A stretch of DNA of 64,000 bases, taken from NCBI RefSeq assembly GCF_046244365.1, contig NZ_CP176395.1:7254001-7318000 (forward strand). Direction: 5' to 3'. Made by a program: the position numbers and the translations under genes. The DNA comes from Paenibacillus_V sp046244365 (GTDB taxonomy: Bacteria; Bacillota; Bacilli; Paenibacillales; NBRC-103111). The first letter of the stretch is position 1. Every line of letters starts with the position of its first letter. The notes beneath the pieces are model-generated. The model was given only the letters and a program-made list of their open reading frames with translations. It was not told where the DNA came from and did no database searches. Shown piece after piece: positions 34,778-44,361 of this stretch.

Positions 34778-37700
34778 CTACGGAGTCACATTCTCCACTA
34801 GGGCAAGGTCATCGAGCCAAGCCGGTGCGTTCGCGGATTGATTTATCCTGTACTGGACATAGGCTTGAGTGGTGCCGGCGGGCACCACGAGAGGCAGACT
34901 GCGATACATCCAGCTCGAGCTGGACGGCACGGTCAGCCATTGGTAGGATATCGTCGCGCCCGCTGCATTGGCATAGCGCATGCCTAACAGCACTTGTCCT
35001 GCCGTCGATTCGTGCTTCGTCCAACCGGATAGGGTGTAGCTTCGCCCAGCAACAAGCGGGATGACCGACGAGGAGATGAAATTGTTGCCGTTCGTGCTGC
35101 TAGGCGACAGTCGCTCCGAATGCAGGCCGGCATGCACGCTCTCCGTGTCCCAGTACCCTGCGGTCGCATTCCAATCCGCCGGCGCCGAACCGCTGCCCGC
35201 AGCCGTTTCGAATCCCGGATTTTTGACCAAGTTCCGGCTCACGTTCACATTCAGAGTCGGGGAGTAGAACGTCAGGGAGCCGACCTTGACCTGAATGCCT
35301 AGCGGGTACATGCCGTCTATCGCCGTGCTCGAGTTCAAATACACCGAGCCTTGAACCGACACCTTCCCTCCGGCTTCTACGCTAACGGCTCCCGGCATAT
35401 TCACGCCAAGTAGCGGAGCGACTTGCGGCAGCAGCTCGGCTGTTATGGCATGGTTTGCCCTGTTAGTCAATTCGACTTGAAAAGAAACTTGACCTGACCC
35501 CGACAACAAGACAGAATCCGGGTTTAGCTCTACAGTCATCAACGGCATTGTACGAATGCTCGTCATCGACTTTGCCGCCATTTTTACGTCGCCGTATACG
35601 AAGTCCACAACCCCGCTCACGCCATATTCAGCTTCTCCTACACTGGCCGGGACGGTAAAGGAGGAGGTGCTGCTGTGGGTCCCGCCGGGATTCAGGCTGC
35701 CCACGACTTCCGTAATAGGCGCCAGCTGGAACGAATCAGGGAACCGGATCGTCACTACCGCATTCGTAATCGCATTCGCCCCCCTATTCGTAACCGTCAC
35801 ATGGATCTCCGACGAATCCCCGAGCAGGACCGTGCCGTCGGACTCCGTCTGCAGCTCAATCCCGATCTGGGAACCGGCCAGCGGCATAATGGCGTCCAAA
35901 TACCGCCGGAGCGCGTCAACCATGTCCTCACGGTCACCGCCGAGTGTATGCACGGGCTTCTCCTCCACCCAGGCCTTCAGCGACTGTGCCTTTTGGATCA
36001 AGTCCATCACATCCGATACCGCGATATTCCAATTAGGAACCAGCCCGCTTAACCGGTCGGCGACATCCTGGGTTCTCGCGATCAACTGCGCAGTCTTGTT
36101 CGACCAGTGCGGCTGTGTCGACAACGACTGATCCTGCAGCAGCCGTCCAGCAGCTTGATCCGCTATCCCGGCGAAAGGGGTCAAGCGATATACATGCGTG
36201 GCATATGCCCCTAGCTCTACGTTCAATTGTGCCGACGGACTGCTGAATGACGAAGGCAAATCCCCATACAGCAGCTCCGCTTCATAGCCGGTGACAGGCA
36301 TCGGAATCGAGACCGATTTTCCCTGGTTCGTCTCATTCAGCGCGACGACGTACAGCTCGCCATTGCTGCTCCCGCTGTTCCAGATCGCCCATTCCGCACC
36401 GCCCGCCCTGAATTGATTTATGGGAGCCGAAAGCGCCAACTGTCCGATCAGCTCCAGCTCCGGCTTGAAGGCTACAAGCCCCGGCCATAGCTCCGACGCA
36501 GGCAAGCTCCAGCCCGGATCATTTATGGCATAATACCCAAGCCCTGTCGCCCCGGCAAGCAACGATTGATAGGACATATTGCGCACTTCTGTGATCGTAG
36601 GCAAGTAGGTCCACGCCGACGGCGGCGGATAGGCGAACGTCTGCAGAAGGGACCATACGGGCCTGCCCCCTCGCGCCGCTTCCTTCGCATCGCGCACTTG
36701 ATCCCCCACATTCGTGATCGGGTGATTCGGCAAAGGATAGACATCCACTGAGAATATGTCAGGGACACGGGCATAGTTCCCATATTGCAGCGGATCGCCC
36801 TCCACCATGTACACCGGATGCATCGAATCCAGCGTTCTCACGAGCGTATACGCATCCGTGACCTGCTCCACGGAGACGGAGTTGCCGCTCGGTTCGTCGA
36901 TGATCATCCAGCCCAGCAGAGCCGGGTGGTTTTTGAATTCCTCCACGTACATCCGCATTTTCTCATAGTCCTTGGTAACGTTCGCGTAATAGTACAGCGG
37001 GAACAGCACTTTAAGCCCGCTCGCCTGGGCAGCGTCCATCGCGATGCGGACATCCGCTATCGACGAAGCTTGTGGCCCCTGCACCGTATTTATGCCGATC
37101 TGGTGAAGCTGATCATATTGATTCACATTGGCATGATAAGCGATTACCGGGAAGAAGGGCTCGCCTCCGGATTGAATGAGACCTCCCGAGGGCAGCGTCG
37201 CCGGTCGGGCCCGCCGGTAGAGGAGGGAGGATTCCTCATCCCATACCGACGCATCCGGTCCATAGAGAATAGCCTCTACCTTATAGGCTGTATTCGGGGT
37301 CATGACGGAAGGATCGAAGGCGATTGCCAGTTCCGGCTGAGCCGGCAACCCGTACACGGAAGCGACGACCGTGCCGTAAACGGCATCGGATACGCGAACC
37401 GCTACGGTTTTGCCGGCGTAATCGTGATCGGTAAACCGAGTGCTCAGCTGCACATTCCCTTGCGTTTGATCCGTGTAATAAACGATTTGATCCGTCGTCA
37501 GGGTCAGATTGGCCAGTCGAACGGAAGCATCGTCGAACTGCACCGTCCCCGTCCCCCATAGCCGCAAATATACAACGGCAATGACAGACTCTTCCGGGGC
37601 GGTCAGACGCAAGGAATAAGGCTGCCAGTCTCCGGTCACCTCGCGAATATAAGGCCCGAATACGCCAGAAACCCAATTGGCGGAGGTAGGCTGCGCCCCC

Positions 37701-38083
37701 TTATAGAACTCCACCTTAATGACGACGCCCTTGCCTTGAATGCCGGACGTCTTGAACCAGGCGGAAAAGTCATACGTGCTTCCCGCCTCCACCGGGACGA
37801 CCTGGGAGACCCAGGGATTCGCTAGAGAACCGGACTGGACGGTCACCCCGGCCAGCCCAGTACGCGCCGCTTGCGAGGAAAGGGTGACTGCCGAGCCGCC
37901 CCATCCGCCGCTGGCGTTCCATGACCCTGGCACCCCGCCAGTCGCTTGTTCGAATCCGGCGTTTTGCAATAAGTTCGGATTCACTTGCAGCGCCTCGGCC
38001 TGCTGTGGCCGGATAGACAAGGTGGACAAAACCAAAAGTAGGACTAGGACAAAAGTCAGCAGCTTACGCAGGGTGATTGCCAT
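34778..38083 (-). CDS. Large secreted glycosidase-like protein with terminal carbohydrate-binding modules
   Basis: An 1101-residue exported protein. A signal peptide spans about 1-32 (AEA cleavage). A CBM4/9-like module follows (LLQNAGFEQATGG to VQFDDASVRL, about 36-195), then a TIM-barrel-like region (about 300-550; ILYGPDASVWDEES, GLKVLFPLYYYANV, GWMIIDEPSG, where the Glu of DEP is a candidate catalytic acid), a helical spacer, Ig/DUF11-like domains (IHVTVTNRGANAITNAVVTI) and a second CBM4/9-like module at the C-terminus (NLVKNPGFETAAG ... WLDDLALVE). No S-layer or sortase anchor is seen. Substrate unknown. It is 24 bp from the binding-protein gene and probably in its operon. Confidence 0.85.
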   Translation of the reverse strand: MAITLRKLLTFVLVLLLVLSTLSIRPQQAEALQVNPNLLQNAGFEQATGGVPGSWNASGGWGGSAVTLSSQAARTGLAGVTVQSGSLANPWVSQVVPVEAGSTYDFSAWFKTSGIQGKGVVIKVEFYKGAQPTSANWVSGVFGPYIREVTGDWQPYSLRLTAPEESVIAVVYLRLWGTGTVQFDDASVRLANLTLTTDQIVYYTDQTQGNVQLSTRFTDHDYAGKTVAVRVSDAVYGTVVASVYGLPAQPELAIAFDPSVMTPNTAYKVEAILYGPDASVWDEESSLLYRRARPATLPSGGLIQSGGEPFFPVIAYHANVNQYDQLHQIGINTVQGPQASSIADVRIAMDAAQASGLKVLFPLYYYANVTKDYEKMRMYVEEFKNHPALLGWMIIDEPSGNSVSVEQVTDAYTLVRTLDSMHPVYMVEGDPLQYGNYARVPDIFSVDVYPLPNHPITNVGDQVRDAKEAARGGRPVWSLLQTFAYPPPSAWTYLPTITEVRNMSYQSLLAGATGLGYYAINDPGWSLPASELWPGLVAFKPELELIGQLALSAPINQFRAGGAEWAIWNSGSSNGELYVVALNETNQGKSVSIPMPVTGYEAELLYGDLPSSFSSPSAQLNVELGAYATHVYRLTPFAGIADQAAGRLLQDQSLSTQPHWSNKTAQLIARTQDVADRLSGLVPNWNIAVSDVMDLIQKAQSLKAWVEEKPVHTLGGDREDMVDALRRYLDAIMPLAGSQIGIELQTESDGTVLLGDSSEIHVTVTNRGANAITNAVVTIRFPDSFQLAPITEVVGSLNPGGTHSSTSSFTVPASVGEAEYGVSGVVDFVYGDVKMAAKSMTSIRTMPLMTVELNPDSVLLSGSGQVSFQVELTNRANHAITAELLPQVAPLLGVNMPGAVSVEAGGKVSVQGSVYLNSSTAIDGMYPLGIQVKVGSLTFYSPTLNVNVSRNLVKNPGFETAAGSGSAPADWNATAGYWDTESVHAGLHSERLSPSSTNGNNFISSSVIPLVAGRSYTLSGWTKHESTAGQVLLGMRYANAAGATISYQWLTVPSSSSWMYRSLPLVVPAGTTQAYVQYRINQSANAPAWLDDLALVENVTP

Positions 38084-38107
38084 TTGTCGACCCTCCAGTG
38101 AAAATTG

Positions 38108-39460
38108 TTATTTTTTCTTTGCCGCGTTCAAATCCGCTATGCGTTTCTTGGCATCCTCATCCGCCTGGCGCAGACCGGTATTCATATCTACACTGCCAAT
38201 CTGGATCTTCGTCCCATAGCTCGCATAGATGCCGGCGATATCCGCTTCGTAAGACGCTTTGGGTGGGATGGCGGCGAATTTGTTGTAGAAGACGGATCTC
38301 CAGTTTTTATCCTTGAAGACCGATTTCTTGCCAAGCTCCTTCTGTACCGCTTCGCTCTTCAAGACGGGCATCGTGCCGATCCGGGCCAACTCCGTCTGGA
38401 ACTCGTCCGAGAGCATATACTTGAGCACTTCCATGGCGGCGTCCTTCTGCTTGGCCATCTTCGTAATGCCGAAGTAGCTGGGGTACGCCTGCGAGCCTAC
38501 GCCCGGCAGTTCCTTGAAGGTCGGCATTGATACCATATCCCACTCCATCGATTTGAATTGCTCCTCCCATACGGTGGCAAGGCTGGATACATAATTGATC
38601 ATCGCTATGTTTTTCGCCTTTACGAAATCATCAATGATCGGCGCTTTGTTCGTAGTTTTCATCATGTTCAACAAATTCGAATCTTGTACGGGATCGAGGA
38701 ATACCGTCTGAAAAAAGCGCTTCCATCTATCGTCGGAATTGATCGTCGGGGTATCCGTCTTCAGATCGGCGGAAGGCACAGAAAGCTGCATCATGCGAAC
38801 CGAGTGTGCCGGAGATTGGGCGAATCCCACATATTGGGTTCCACCGTCGACCCGGGTGAGCCTTTTGGACAGATCCGCAATCTGGTCCCACGTCATGCCA
38901 TCCTTCGGATACTCGACGCCGAATTTATCGAACAGCGACTTGTTGTAGTACAAGACCAGATTATTGTTGTAGATCGGCAGTGCGTAGAGCTTCCCGCCCG
39001 AGGCTTGCTTCACCGCTTCGACAATCGTAGGTTCGATCCGGGATAGATCCACCTGGTGCTTCGATACCAAGTCGGACATATCGAATTGAATATCGCTGCC
39101 AAACGCATAATTTTCAAAATTGCCAATCGTCTGGAAGAAAATATCAAACCGGGTACCCGATGCGATCAATTCTGGCAGGTTCGTGCCAGGGCCTTTCATG
39201 ATGTATTTGATCGTGTAGTTGGGAAATTTCTTGCGCAGCATGTTGCCGAATCGAAGGTCAAAGCTCTCGACCGGATCGCCGTTATTGGAATAAAACACGA
39301 CTTCTGCCGGTTCATTCGACGGTGTCGGCGCATTGGCTGCGGGGCTTGGACTTGGTTCCGCCTTGGGGGCGGTAGAGGGTCCTCCGTTGCTCGAACAGGC
39401 TGACAAGAGGCTTAGAATGACGAGCACGATCAAAAAACTCCAGTATTTTCCCTTTTTCAT
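38108..39460 (-). CDS. Extracellular solute-binding lipoprotein (family 1)
   Basis: A 450-residue sugar-binding lipoprotein. The signal peptide ends in the lipobox LLSAC (Cys 22), followed by a Pro/Ala-rich linker (KAEPSPSPAANAPTPSNEP). The mature part has VVFYSNNGDPVES and FDKFGVEYPKDGMTWDQIADLSKRLT, the family 1 hinge motif. No permease gene is near, so it must work with a transporter elsewhere or act as a sensor. A LacI-type operator lies 24 bp upstream of the ATG. Confidence 0.9.
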   Translation of the reverse strand: MKKGKYWSFLIVLVILSLLSACSSNGGPSTAPKAEPSPSPAANAPTPSNEPAEVVFYSNNGDPVESFDLRFGNMLRKKFPNYTIKYIMKGPGTNLPELIASGTRFDIFFQTIGNFENYAFGSDIQFDMSDLVSKHQVDLSRIEPTIVEAVKQASGGKLYALPIYNNNLVLYYNKSLFDKFGVEYPKDGMTWDQIADLSKRLTRVDGGTQYVGFAQSPAHSVRMMQLSVPSADLKTDTPTINSDDRWKRFFQTVFLDPVQDSNLLNMMKTTNKAPIIDDFVKAKNIAMINYVSSLATVWEEQFKSMEWDMVSMPTFKELPGVGSQAYPSYFGITKMAKQKDAAMEVLKYMLSDEFQTELARIGTMPVLKSEAVQKELGKKSVFKDKNWRSVFYNKFAAIPPKASYEADIAGIYASYGTKIQIGSVDMNTGLRQADEDAKKRIADLNAAKKK

Positions 39461-39483
39461 GGAACTGCTCCTCTCAAGATTAG

Positions 39484-39495
39484 GTAATCGATTTC
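39484..39495. promoter_or_regulatory. LacI-type operator before the binding-protein gene
   Basis: GTAATCGATTTC, a near-palindrome, preceded by G and followed by TTTT. The same 17-base context is found upstream of the oxidoreductase gene. Confidence 0.55.
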
Positions 39496-39529
39496 TTTTA
39501 TTTTAAAAAGAGAGACAAGATCAACCCCG

Positions 39530-40504
39530 CTAATCCTTCCAAGGAATCGTCGAGCCTCTCATCGTAACGGAACATACTACTTCTTCCTCCACCCATCTAA
39601 CCTTTTCCTTCTCCGATGCCTCTCGGGTCAAAATATCCAACGTGCGCTTCGCCAAATATTCGATGGACGGCCCTGCCGTCGTCAGCGGCACGTCAAACGC
39701 CTCAAGCTCCGGAATATCGTCATATACGACAAGCGACACCTGCTCCGGCACTCTAATATTCAGCTCCCGAAGCAATCGAGTCGTAGGGAACAAGCTGCCT
39801 TGGCTGTCTACGACGATCGCGCTGGGCCTCTCGTCTTGCCCCAGCATGTCCGACAGCTGCGACTTAAAGGAAGGATGAGTCGGATCCAGGATATACTCGG
39901 GACGATAATCGAGCTTGAACGCGGCAAGCCCCTGCATGTATCCGTTGAATTTGTGCAGATCCGTCTGGCCGATGAAGGCCACTCTCCGATGGCCCAAGTC
40001 CGCCAAATGGCCGACGGCATTCCGCACCGCCCCGATCCTGTCAATCGCGAGGCTATGGGCACGTTCGCTTCTCCAGCCGCCCAGCAAGAGCATCTCCCCG
40101 CGGAATTTCTCCTTCTCCTGCAGGAACTCCAAGGTCGGATTCCAATCCGGCCGCCAGTACACGACATAATCGACGAAGTAGCGATTGAACGTGCGCATCG
40201 CTTCATCAGGCCCTGCCATCGAGAAAATCACTTGCAGCCCGCGCCGCGCCGCTTCCTTCTGAATCTCGAAGCTTAAGTCGTAGAAGAACAGCCCCTTCAA
40301 TTTGGGCCAGATCATCCCGAGCATGCTTGGTTGCTTTTGCGCCAGCTTCTTGGCCGCCAGACTCGGGACGTAATTCATCCGATCGGCGATCTTCTTAATG
40401 GCCTGGCGCTTCTCTTCACTTACACCGGGCTCGTCATTCAACGCACGGGACACGGTTACGAACGTAACGCCAGCCTCTCTTGCGATATCTTTGATCGTAA
40501 CCAT
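39530..40504 (-). CDS. LacI-family transcriptional regulator
   Basis: A 324-residue repressor. The N-terminal helix-turn-helix (TIKDIAREAGVTFVTVSRALNDEPGVSEEKRQAI) and the hinge helix (NYVPSLAAKKLAQKQ) are clear; the rest is a periplasmic-binding-protein-like effector domain. ATG at 40504 follows AGGAGG; a GTG six bases earlier is less likely. It probably represses the flanking oxidoreductase/hydrolase and binding-protein/glycosidase operons through the shared operator. Confidence 0.92.
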   Translation of the reverse strand: MVTIKDIAREAGVTFVTVSRALNDEPGVSEEKRQAIKKIADRMNYVPSLAAKKLAQKQPSMLGMIWPKLKGLFFYDLSFEIQKEAARRGLQVIFSMAGPDEAMRTFNRYFVDYVVYWRPDWNPTLEFLQEKEKFRGEMLLLGGWRSERAHSLAIDRIGAVRNAVGHLADLGHRRVAFIGQTDLHKFNGYMQGLAAFKLDYRPEYILDPTHPSFKSQLSDMLGQDERPSAIVVDSQGSLFPTTRLLRELNIRVPEQVSLVVYDDIPELEAFDVPLTTAGPSIEYLAKRTLDILTREASEKEKVRWVEEEVVCSVTMRGSTIPWKD

Positions 40505-40604
40505 GACCACGCGCCTCCTTGAATTGCGATTTACGTCCAGTATAGTACAGCTAGTATGTCTTTACAATATTTAATTAAATGAATGCTATTTAAAGATTTT
40601 TGAG

Positions 40605-40614
40605 TAAACGTTTA
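40605..40614. promoter_or_regulatory. LacI-family operator upstream of the LacI gene
   Basis: TAAACGTTTA is a perfect palindrome with the central CG and A/T arms of LacI-family sites, about 100 bp before the regulator gene. Autoregulation is inferred. Confidence 0.4.
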
Positions 40615-40663
40615 AGTAATGGGCATAACAAATTCACCACGTTAATGGTCCTATGGCGAATTT

Positions 40664-41728
40664 TCACGCTTCATGCTGCAACAGTATCGCCTTGCGGGTG
40701 AACGAGTAGTCCCCTGACGTCCACGCATACTCGCATTCCGTCTCGCAGTAGAGCTCGACCGCCCCCTTATCCAGATCGTACACGAGCGTGGCCACCTTAT
40801 CGATCGAATCGAGCACGACAGAGAATCGGCGAGTGAAAATGTAGCCGGCTACGGTCAACCTTCCCTTAACAGCCAGCTCTACGGGCGATCGGTGCATCTG
40901 CCGGTGCTCCTCGCTCTCGGCTGCGATGAGCGCCAGCATCTCCTCGGTCGCGCCGCCCCAATGACCGTGCCTCCCTACGTCCGGCAGCTCTCGATAACGC
41001 ACCAGACTGCCCTTGCCGGCATCAGCCGCCCGGGCTACGAACCTTCTGGAATGCTCCGACGGCACGCGGGAATCCGCCTCTCCATGCACGATGTAGATCG
41101 GAATCTGCAAATTGACCACCGTTGTCAGCCCGCTCCGGGACTCATACGCCATCGGATTCGCCTCCGGGCTGCACCCGATCCATACGTCCAATTCATCGCG
41201 GAATTCCCCGACCTCATCCTGACGATACCAGAGGGCATAGTCGGACATGCCGCATAAGGACGTAGCCGCTGCGAATGTGTCGGGGAATTTGCCCACGATC
41301 GATAGCGCATTGCCTCCGCCGCCGCTGCCCGCTTCGAAATACACGATATCCGGATCCAGGATATACTCCGCATAATGGCGGCGGACATAGTCGATGGCAT
41401 CGATGATGTCGTAAAGCTCCCAGCCGTTACAGTCCGCCTCCCCCTCCGAGTGCGGTCGGCCGCGCATGTCGACCTCGACCCTCAAGTACGCACTCTCATC
41501 CTGCGGTTGATCCATAGGGGTGAAGCCGCGAATCCCCATATGCCAGCCATGTGTGCCGGCCAGGATATAGCCCGGCTTGGCCGGCTTCAAGATCCGGGCT
41601 GCGAGCTGGATTCCAGGCGTACGTGACGATTCGTAGTAGACGAAGTCGCAATAAGGCGATGTCTGGTTCATCTTCTCGCCCGTCTGCTTGGCCAGACGAA
41701 TCCGATCCTCATATTGCTCGTACGCCAT
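40664..41728 (-). CDS. Alpha/beta hydrolase (prolyl-oligopeptidase/acetyl-xylan-esterase-like)
   Basis: A 354-residue cytosolic hydrolase. YILAGTHGWHMGIRG holds the oxyanion region, VYFEAGSGGGGNALSI the nucleophile elbow (G-S-G-G-G), VHGEADSRVPSEHS the acid and VGRHGHWGG the histidine. A C-terminal beta-rich domain (about 265-354) is an addition to the core. An esterase on sugar acyl groups fits the neighbourhood. Its start overlaps the oxidoreductase gene by 20 bp, so the two are co-translated. Confidence 0.8.
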   Translation of the reverse strand: MAYEQYEDRIRLAKQTGEKMNQTSPYCDFVYYESSRTPGIQLAARILKPAKPGYILAGTHGWHMGIRGFTPMDQPQDESAYLRVEVDMRGRPHSEGEADCNGWELYDIIDAIDYVRRHYAEYILDPDIVYFEAGSGGGGNALSIVGKFPDTFAAATSLCGMSDYALWYRQDEVGEFRDELDVWIGCSPEANPMAYESRSGLTTVVNLQIPIYIVHGEADSRVPSEHSRRFVARAADAGKGSLVRYRELPDVGRHGHWGGATEEMLALIAAESEEHRQMHRSPVELAVKGRLTVAGYIFTRRFSVVLDSIDKVATLVYDLDKGAVELYCETECEYAWTSGDYSFTRKAILLQHEA

Positions 41729-42950
41729 CGGGCTGCCTCCTTATTGACGGAGCTAACAGCTCCGAGATGCTAACCGGCTTTCCCTCCGCGATGGAGACGT
41801 TGGCTGCGGCACCGATCAAGAGCGACATGGCCCCCGACAAGCTCCCGGCTTGTTGGCCGAGCGGATCCGCCACATCTCCGACGAATAGCATCCGGCGCAG
41901 CCGTTCATCGCTGCCGCCATGCCCACCGGCGGCGATCGGTACGCGGTGCTCCTCGGTCTCTCCGCTGGGTCTCGTGATCCTGATCTTGAGCGCGCTATCC
42001 TGCTCCTGATGCTGGTCGCTGATCTCCATCCGGCCGGAACTGCCCTGCAGCGTAGCCTTCCAGCCTTCGACCGGACTGAATGCCACCAAAGAATACGTCA
42101 GCAGAGGCCCGCCTGCATACTGGACATGGACGGACATCGTATCGTAGATGTTGATCCGTTCGCCGAACACGCATTGGTCGCGGTAATAGCCATCCTCTTG
42201 CTCGGCTTGCAAATAGTAGCGGTTCACAAACTCATTTTTTGAGATGTCGAAATAAAACTCGCAATCGGACTTATGTTCGCATGTCAGGCAGCGATGTCCC
42301 CGCTTCTCTCGGGTAGGGCCATAGAAGACCCGCTTGCCGAAGGCGTGCACTTCCTCGGGGTGCCGGTCCAGCAGCCAGTTGACCATGTCGAAGTGATGGG
42401 TAGATTTGTGCACGAGCAGTCCTCCGCTGTACTCCATCTGCCCATGCCATCTTCGAAAATAATCCGCGCCGTGCGACCGGTCCAGGAACCATTCCAGCGC
42501 GACATGGTGGACATCGCCGATAACCCGCTGCAGCAGCAGCTCTTTGATCTTGGCTACATACGGGACATACCTCATGTTGAACGTGACCTTGAGCGAACGG
42601 CCGGTTCGCTTCTCCGTGTCGAGAATCTCCCGGCATTTCTCGGCGTCGACCGTCATCGGCTTTTCGGAAATCACGTCACAGCCCGCTTCCATTGCAGCTA
42701 TGATGTAGGTGTGATGGGTAGAATCGGAACTGGCTACGACGGCCGTATCTGGCCGAACACTGTGCAACATCGTGTCAAAATCATCAAAGATCGGCACGCC
42801 CTCGCATTCCTCGCTGAGCGCCTTAGCCCGGCTGGTATTCGGATCATAGATGCCTCCGAAATGGACCGATCCTTTGAGCTCATGGACAAACGGCAATGCA
42901 AACATAGCGCGCGCCCGCCCGCCTGCTCCTACCAAGACGACTGTTTTCAT
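41709..42950 (-). CDS. Gfo/Idh/MocA-family oxidoreductase
   Basis: A 413-residue NAD(P)-dependent oxidoreductase. The Rossmann loop is LVGAGGRARAMFALPF; the conserved lysine motif is CDVISEKPMTVDAEKCREI, and WHGQMEYSGGLLVHKSTHHFDMVNWLL carries the catalytic H-x-x-D. A Cys-rich insertion CLTCEHKSDCEF near residue 235 is unusual and may bind a metal. It is first in the operon with the hydrolase; a LacI-type operator precedes it. Sugar or sugar-acid substrate. Confidence 0.92.
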   Translation of the reverse strand: MKTVVLVGAGGRARAMFALPFVHELKGSVHFGGIYDPNTSRAKALSEECEGVPIFDDFDTMLHSVRPDTAVVASSDSTHHTYIIAAMEAGCDVISEKPMTVDAEKCREILDTEKRTGRSLKVTFNMRYVPYVAKIKELLLQRVIGDVHHVALEWFLDRSHGADYFRRWHGQMEYSGGLLVHKSTHHFDMVNWLLDRHPEEVHAFGKRVFYGPTREKRGHRCLTCEHKSDCEFYFDISKNEFVNRYYLQAEQEDGYYRDQCVFGERINIYDTMSVHVQYAGGPLLTYSLVAFSPVEGWKATLQGSSGRMEISDQHQEQDSALKIRITRPSGETEEHRVPIAAGGHGGSDERLRRMLFVGDVADPLGQQAGSLSGAMSLLIGAAANVSIAEGKPVSISELLAPSIRRQPDGVRAI

Positions 42951-42998
42951 GCTTGACTCCTCTCCGGATTAATGGTAATTATAGGGGCACACAAGATG

Positions 42999-43010
42999 GT
43001 AATCGATTTC
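42999..43010. promoter_or_regulatory. LacI-type operator before the oxidoreductase operon
   Basis: GTAATCGATTTC followed by TTTTT, the same as the site at 39484-39495, 49 bp upstream of the start codon. Shared control by the LacI protein is likely. Confidence 0.55.
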
Positions 43011-43119
43011 TTTTTAAGTGTATCATAGCGCTTTCATTTTTCCAATGGCGTTTTTCATCCTTGCTCAACATTATTTTTTTGGAGGTGTGCGCTTACCCTT
43101 GTACACCCGACTCCCCACC

Positions 43120-43248
43120 AATTTTACTTTAAGGCGATTGCTGGATTGCACGTTCGAACAGGCACTGATGCTGCAAAATCAAGGTTTTGAGGGGTATTAC
43201 ACTTATACGCCGACGACAATGGATTGGCATCGTCTTGCAATGGAGTGA
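43120..43248 (+). pseudogene. N-terminal stump of a GNAT-like protein
   Basis: The plus strand reads FTLRRLLDCTFEQALMLQNQ then GFEGYYTYTP and a stop at 43246-43248. This is the usual first 35 residues of one GNAT subgroup (LTDCTFEQALxLxNxGFEGY). The rest is absent. The stretch 43250-43340 contains a short frame ending EILVETELPLIMAGVRTP that may be another stump. Confidence 0.45.
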
Positions 43249-43340
43249 AAAAGCCCGTGGTGAGCCGGCGGAGATACTGGTGGAGACGGAACTCCCCCTC
43301 ATCATGGCCGGAGTCAGGACACCGTGAAGTGTTGCATGCC

Positions 43341-43420
43341 TAAACTAATTTGCCCGTTGAGAAACGGCTGCCGCGTTCGTAGGTAGCCTTTGTGTTGTCC
43401 CACTATTCTCCGAATTATTG
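43341..43420 (+). repeat. GTTA element G13 (degenerate)
   Basis: Left arm AACTAATTTGCCCGTTGAG and centre ACGGCTGCC ... GGTAGCC; the right arm is eroded to CACTATTCTCCG. Confidence 0.5.
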
Positions 43421-43433
43421 GAACTATCCTGCC

Positions 43434-44361
43434 TCTATGGAGAATCACTTATCTCTTAAATGCTCGCCTTTTCTTAGAATTTGACCATGTTACATCGTTA
43501 AAAGACAACTTACTCATGGAATCTAATTGAAGGTGAAGAAAATTGTGGGGCTGTAGAAAGCTGCAAAAGTATCCTCACCCAAACCACTCCTCTGTAAAAT
43601 GTGGTTACTTCGGGATTAATGCCATTTCATTAGCCAGTATTTTAGGGGAATCCGGGGACTTAAGTGGCTTTACACATGGAAATGCCTTGCTTCGCCATGC
43701 AGGGCTGAACCTTACGGAAGCCAGTTCGGGGAAGTGGCGGGGACAAATCGTCCTTTCTAAGCGTGGTCGTTCCCGACTCCGTCGATTCTTATTTCTAGCA
43801 ACCATGCGTTTGTTGATGAGCAATGGCGAGTTTCAAGCTATGCATGAACATAATGTTAGCGTTAAGAAGATGAAAAAGATGAAGTCTGTCATGAAGCTCT
43901 GTGGCAAACTTGCACGCATTTTGGTTGGAATGGCGCGAAACGGATCCGCCTACATTCCCCAAAAACATTGCCATTGGAACAAGCAGCTTAAGACGGGGTC
44001 ACCATCAATACCACGTAAATTGGCTTATTCGCAGGATTTCAAAGAAAGCACGGAGTACCGGATGTGTTAAGCAAAAGGGCACTGACCCGTTCCGTTAGAA
44101 AGACCGGCCTCCACCCCTTGGATAGGTGTGACGAAGGAATGAGAGGGCTTATGACCCGTTGAGACATGGGAGCGAAAACCTCCGGGGGCGGCGTGGAGAA
44201 TGCGTGCAGAATATGGAAGGATGTGGGGTGGCAAACTCCCCCTCTATTTCCGCACGCCTTCATGTTGCCGAAATCTATCTTAACGTGCCCCTTCTCATCT
44301 AATCTCTGCCCTATATGGGGTGAAATCCTGCGAATAAGCGAGTATTCGTGAGTAATTTAAA
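43434..44361 (+). mobile_element. Remnant of an IS110-family element (IS1111-like group)
   Basis: It carries the 3' half of a transposase and a 270-bp non-coding tail with subterminal inverted copies of TTCGCAGGATTT (44029 region and 44325-44338), as in the copy at 22.35-24.12 kb. It lies within a GTTA left arm: ACTATCCTGCC on the left and AGCTTAACAGGCC on the right. It is on the strand opposite to the other copy. Confidence 0.7.
43543..44070 (+). pseudogene. IS110-family transposase, 3' fragment
   Basis: Only the Transposase_20 region is left: GINAISLASILGESGDLSGF, LLRHAGLNLTEASSGKWRGQ and VMKLCGKLARILVGMARNG. The whole DEDD catalytic half is missing. It is a different lineage from the 428-residue copy, with similar but not identical residues. 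Confidence 0.8.
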
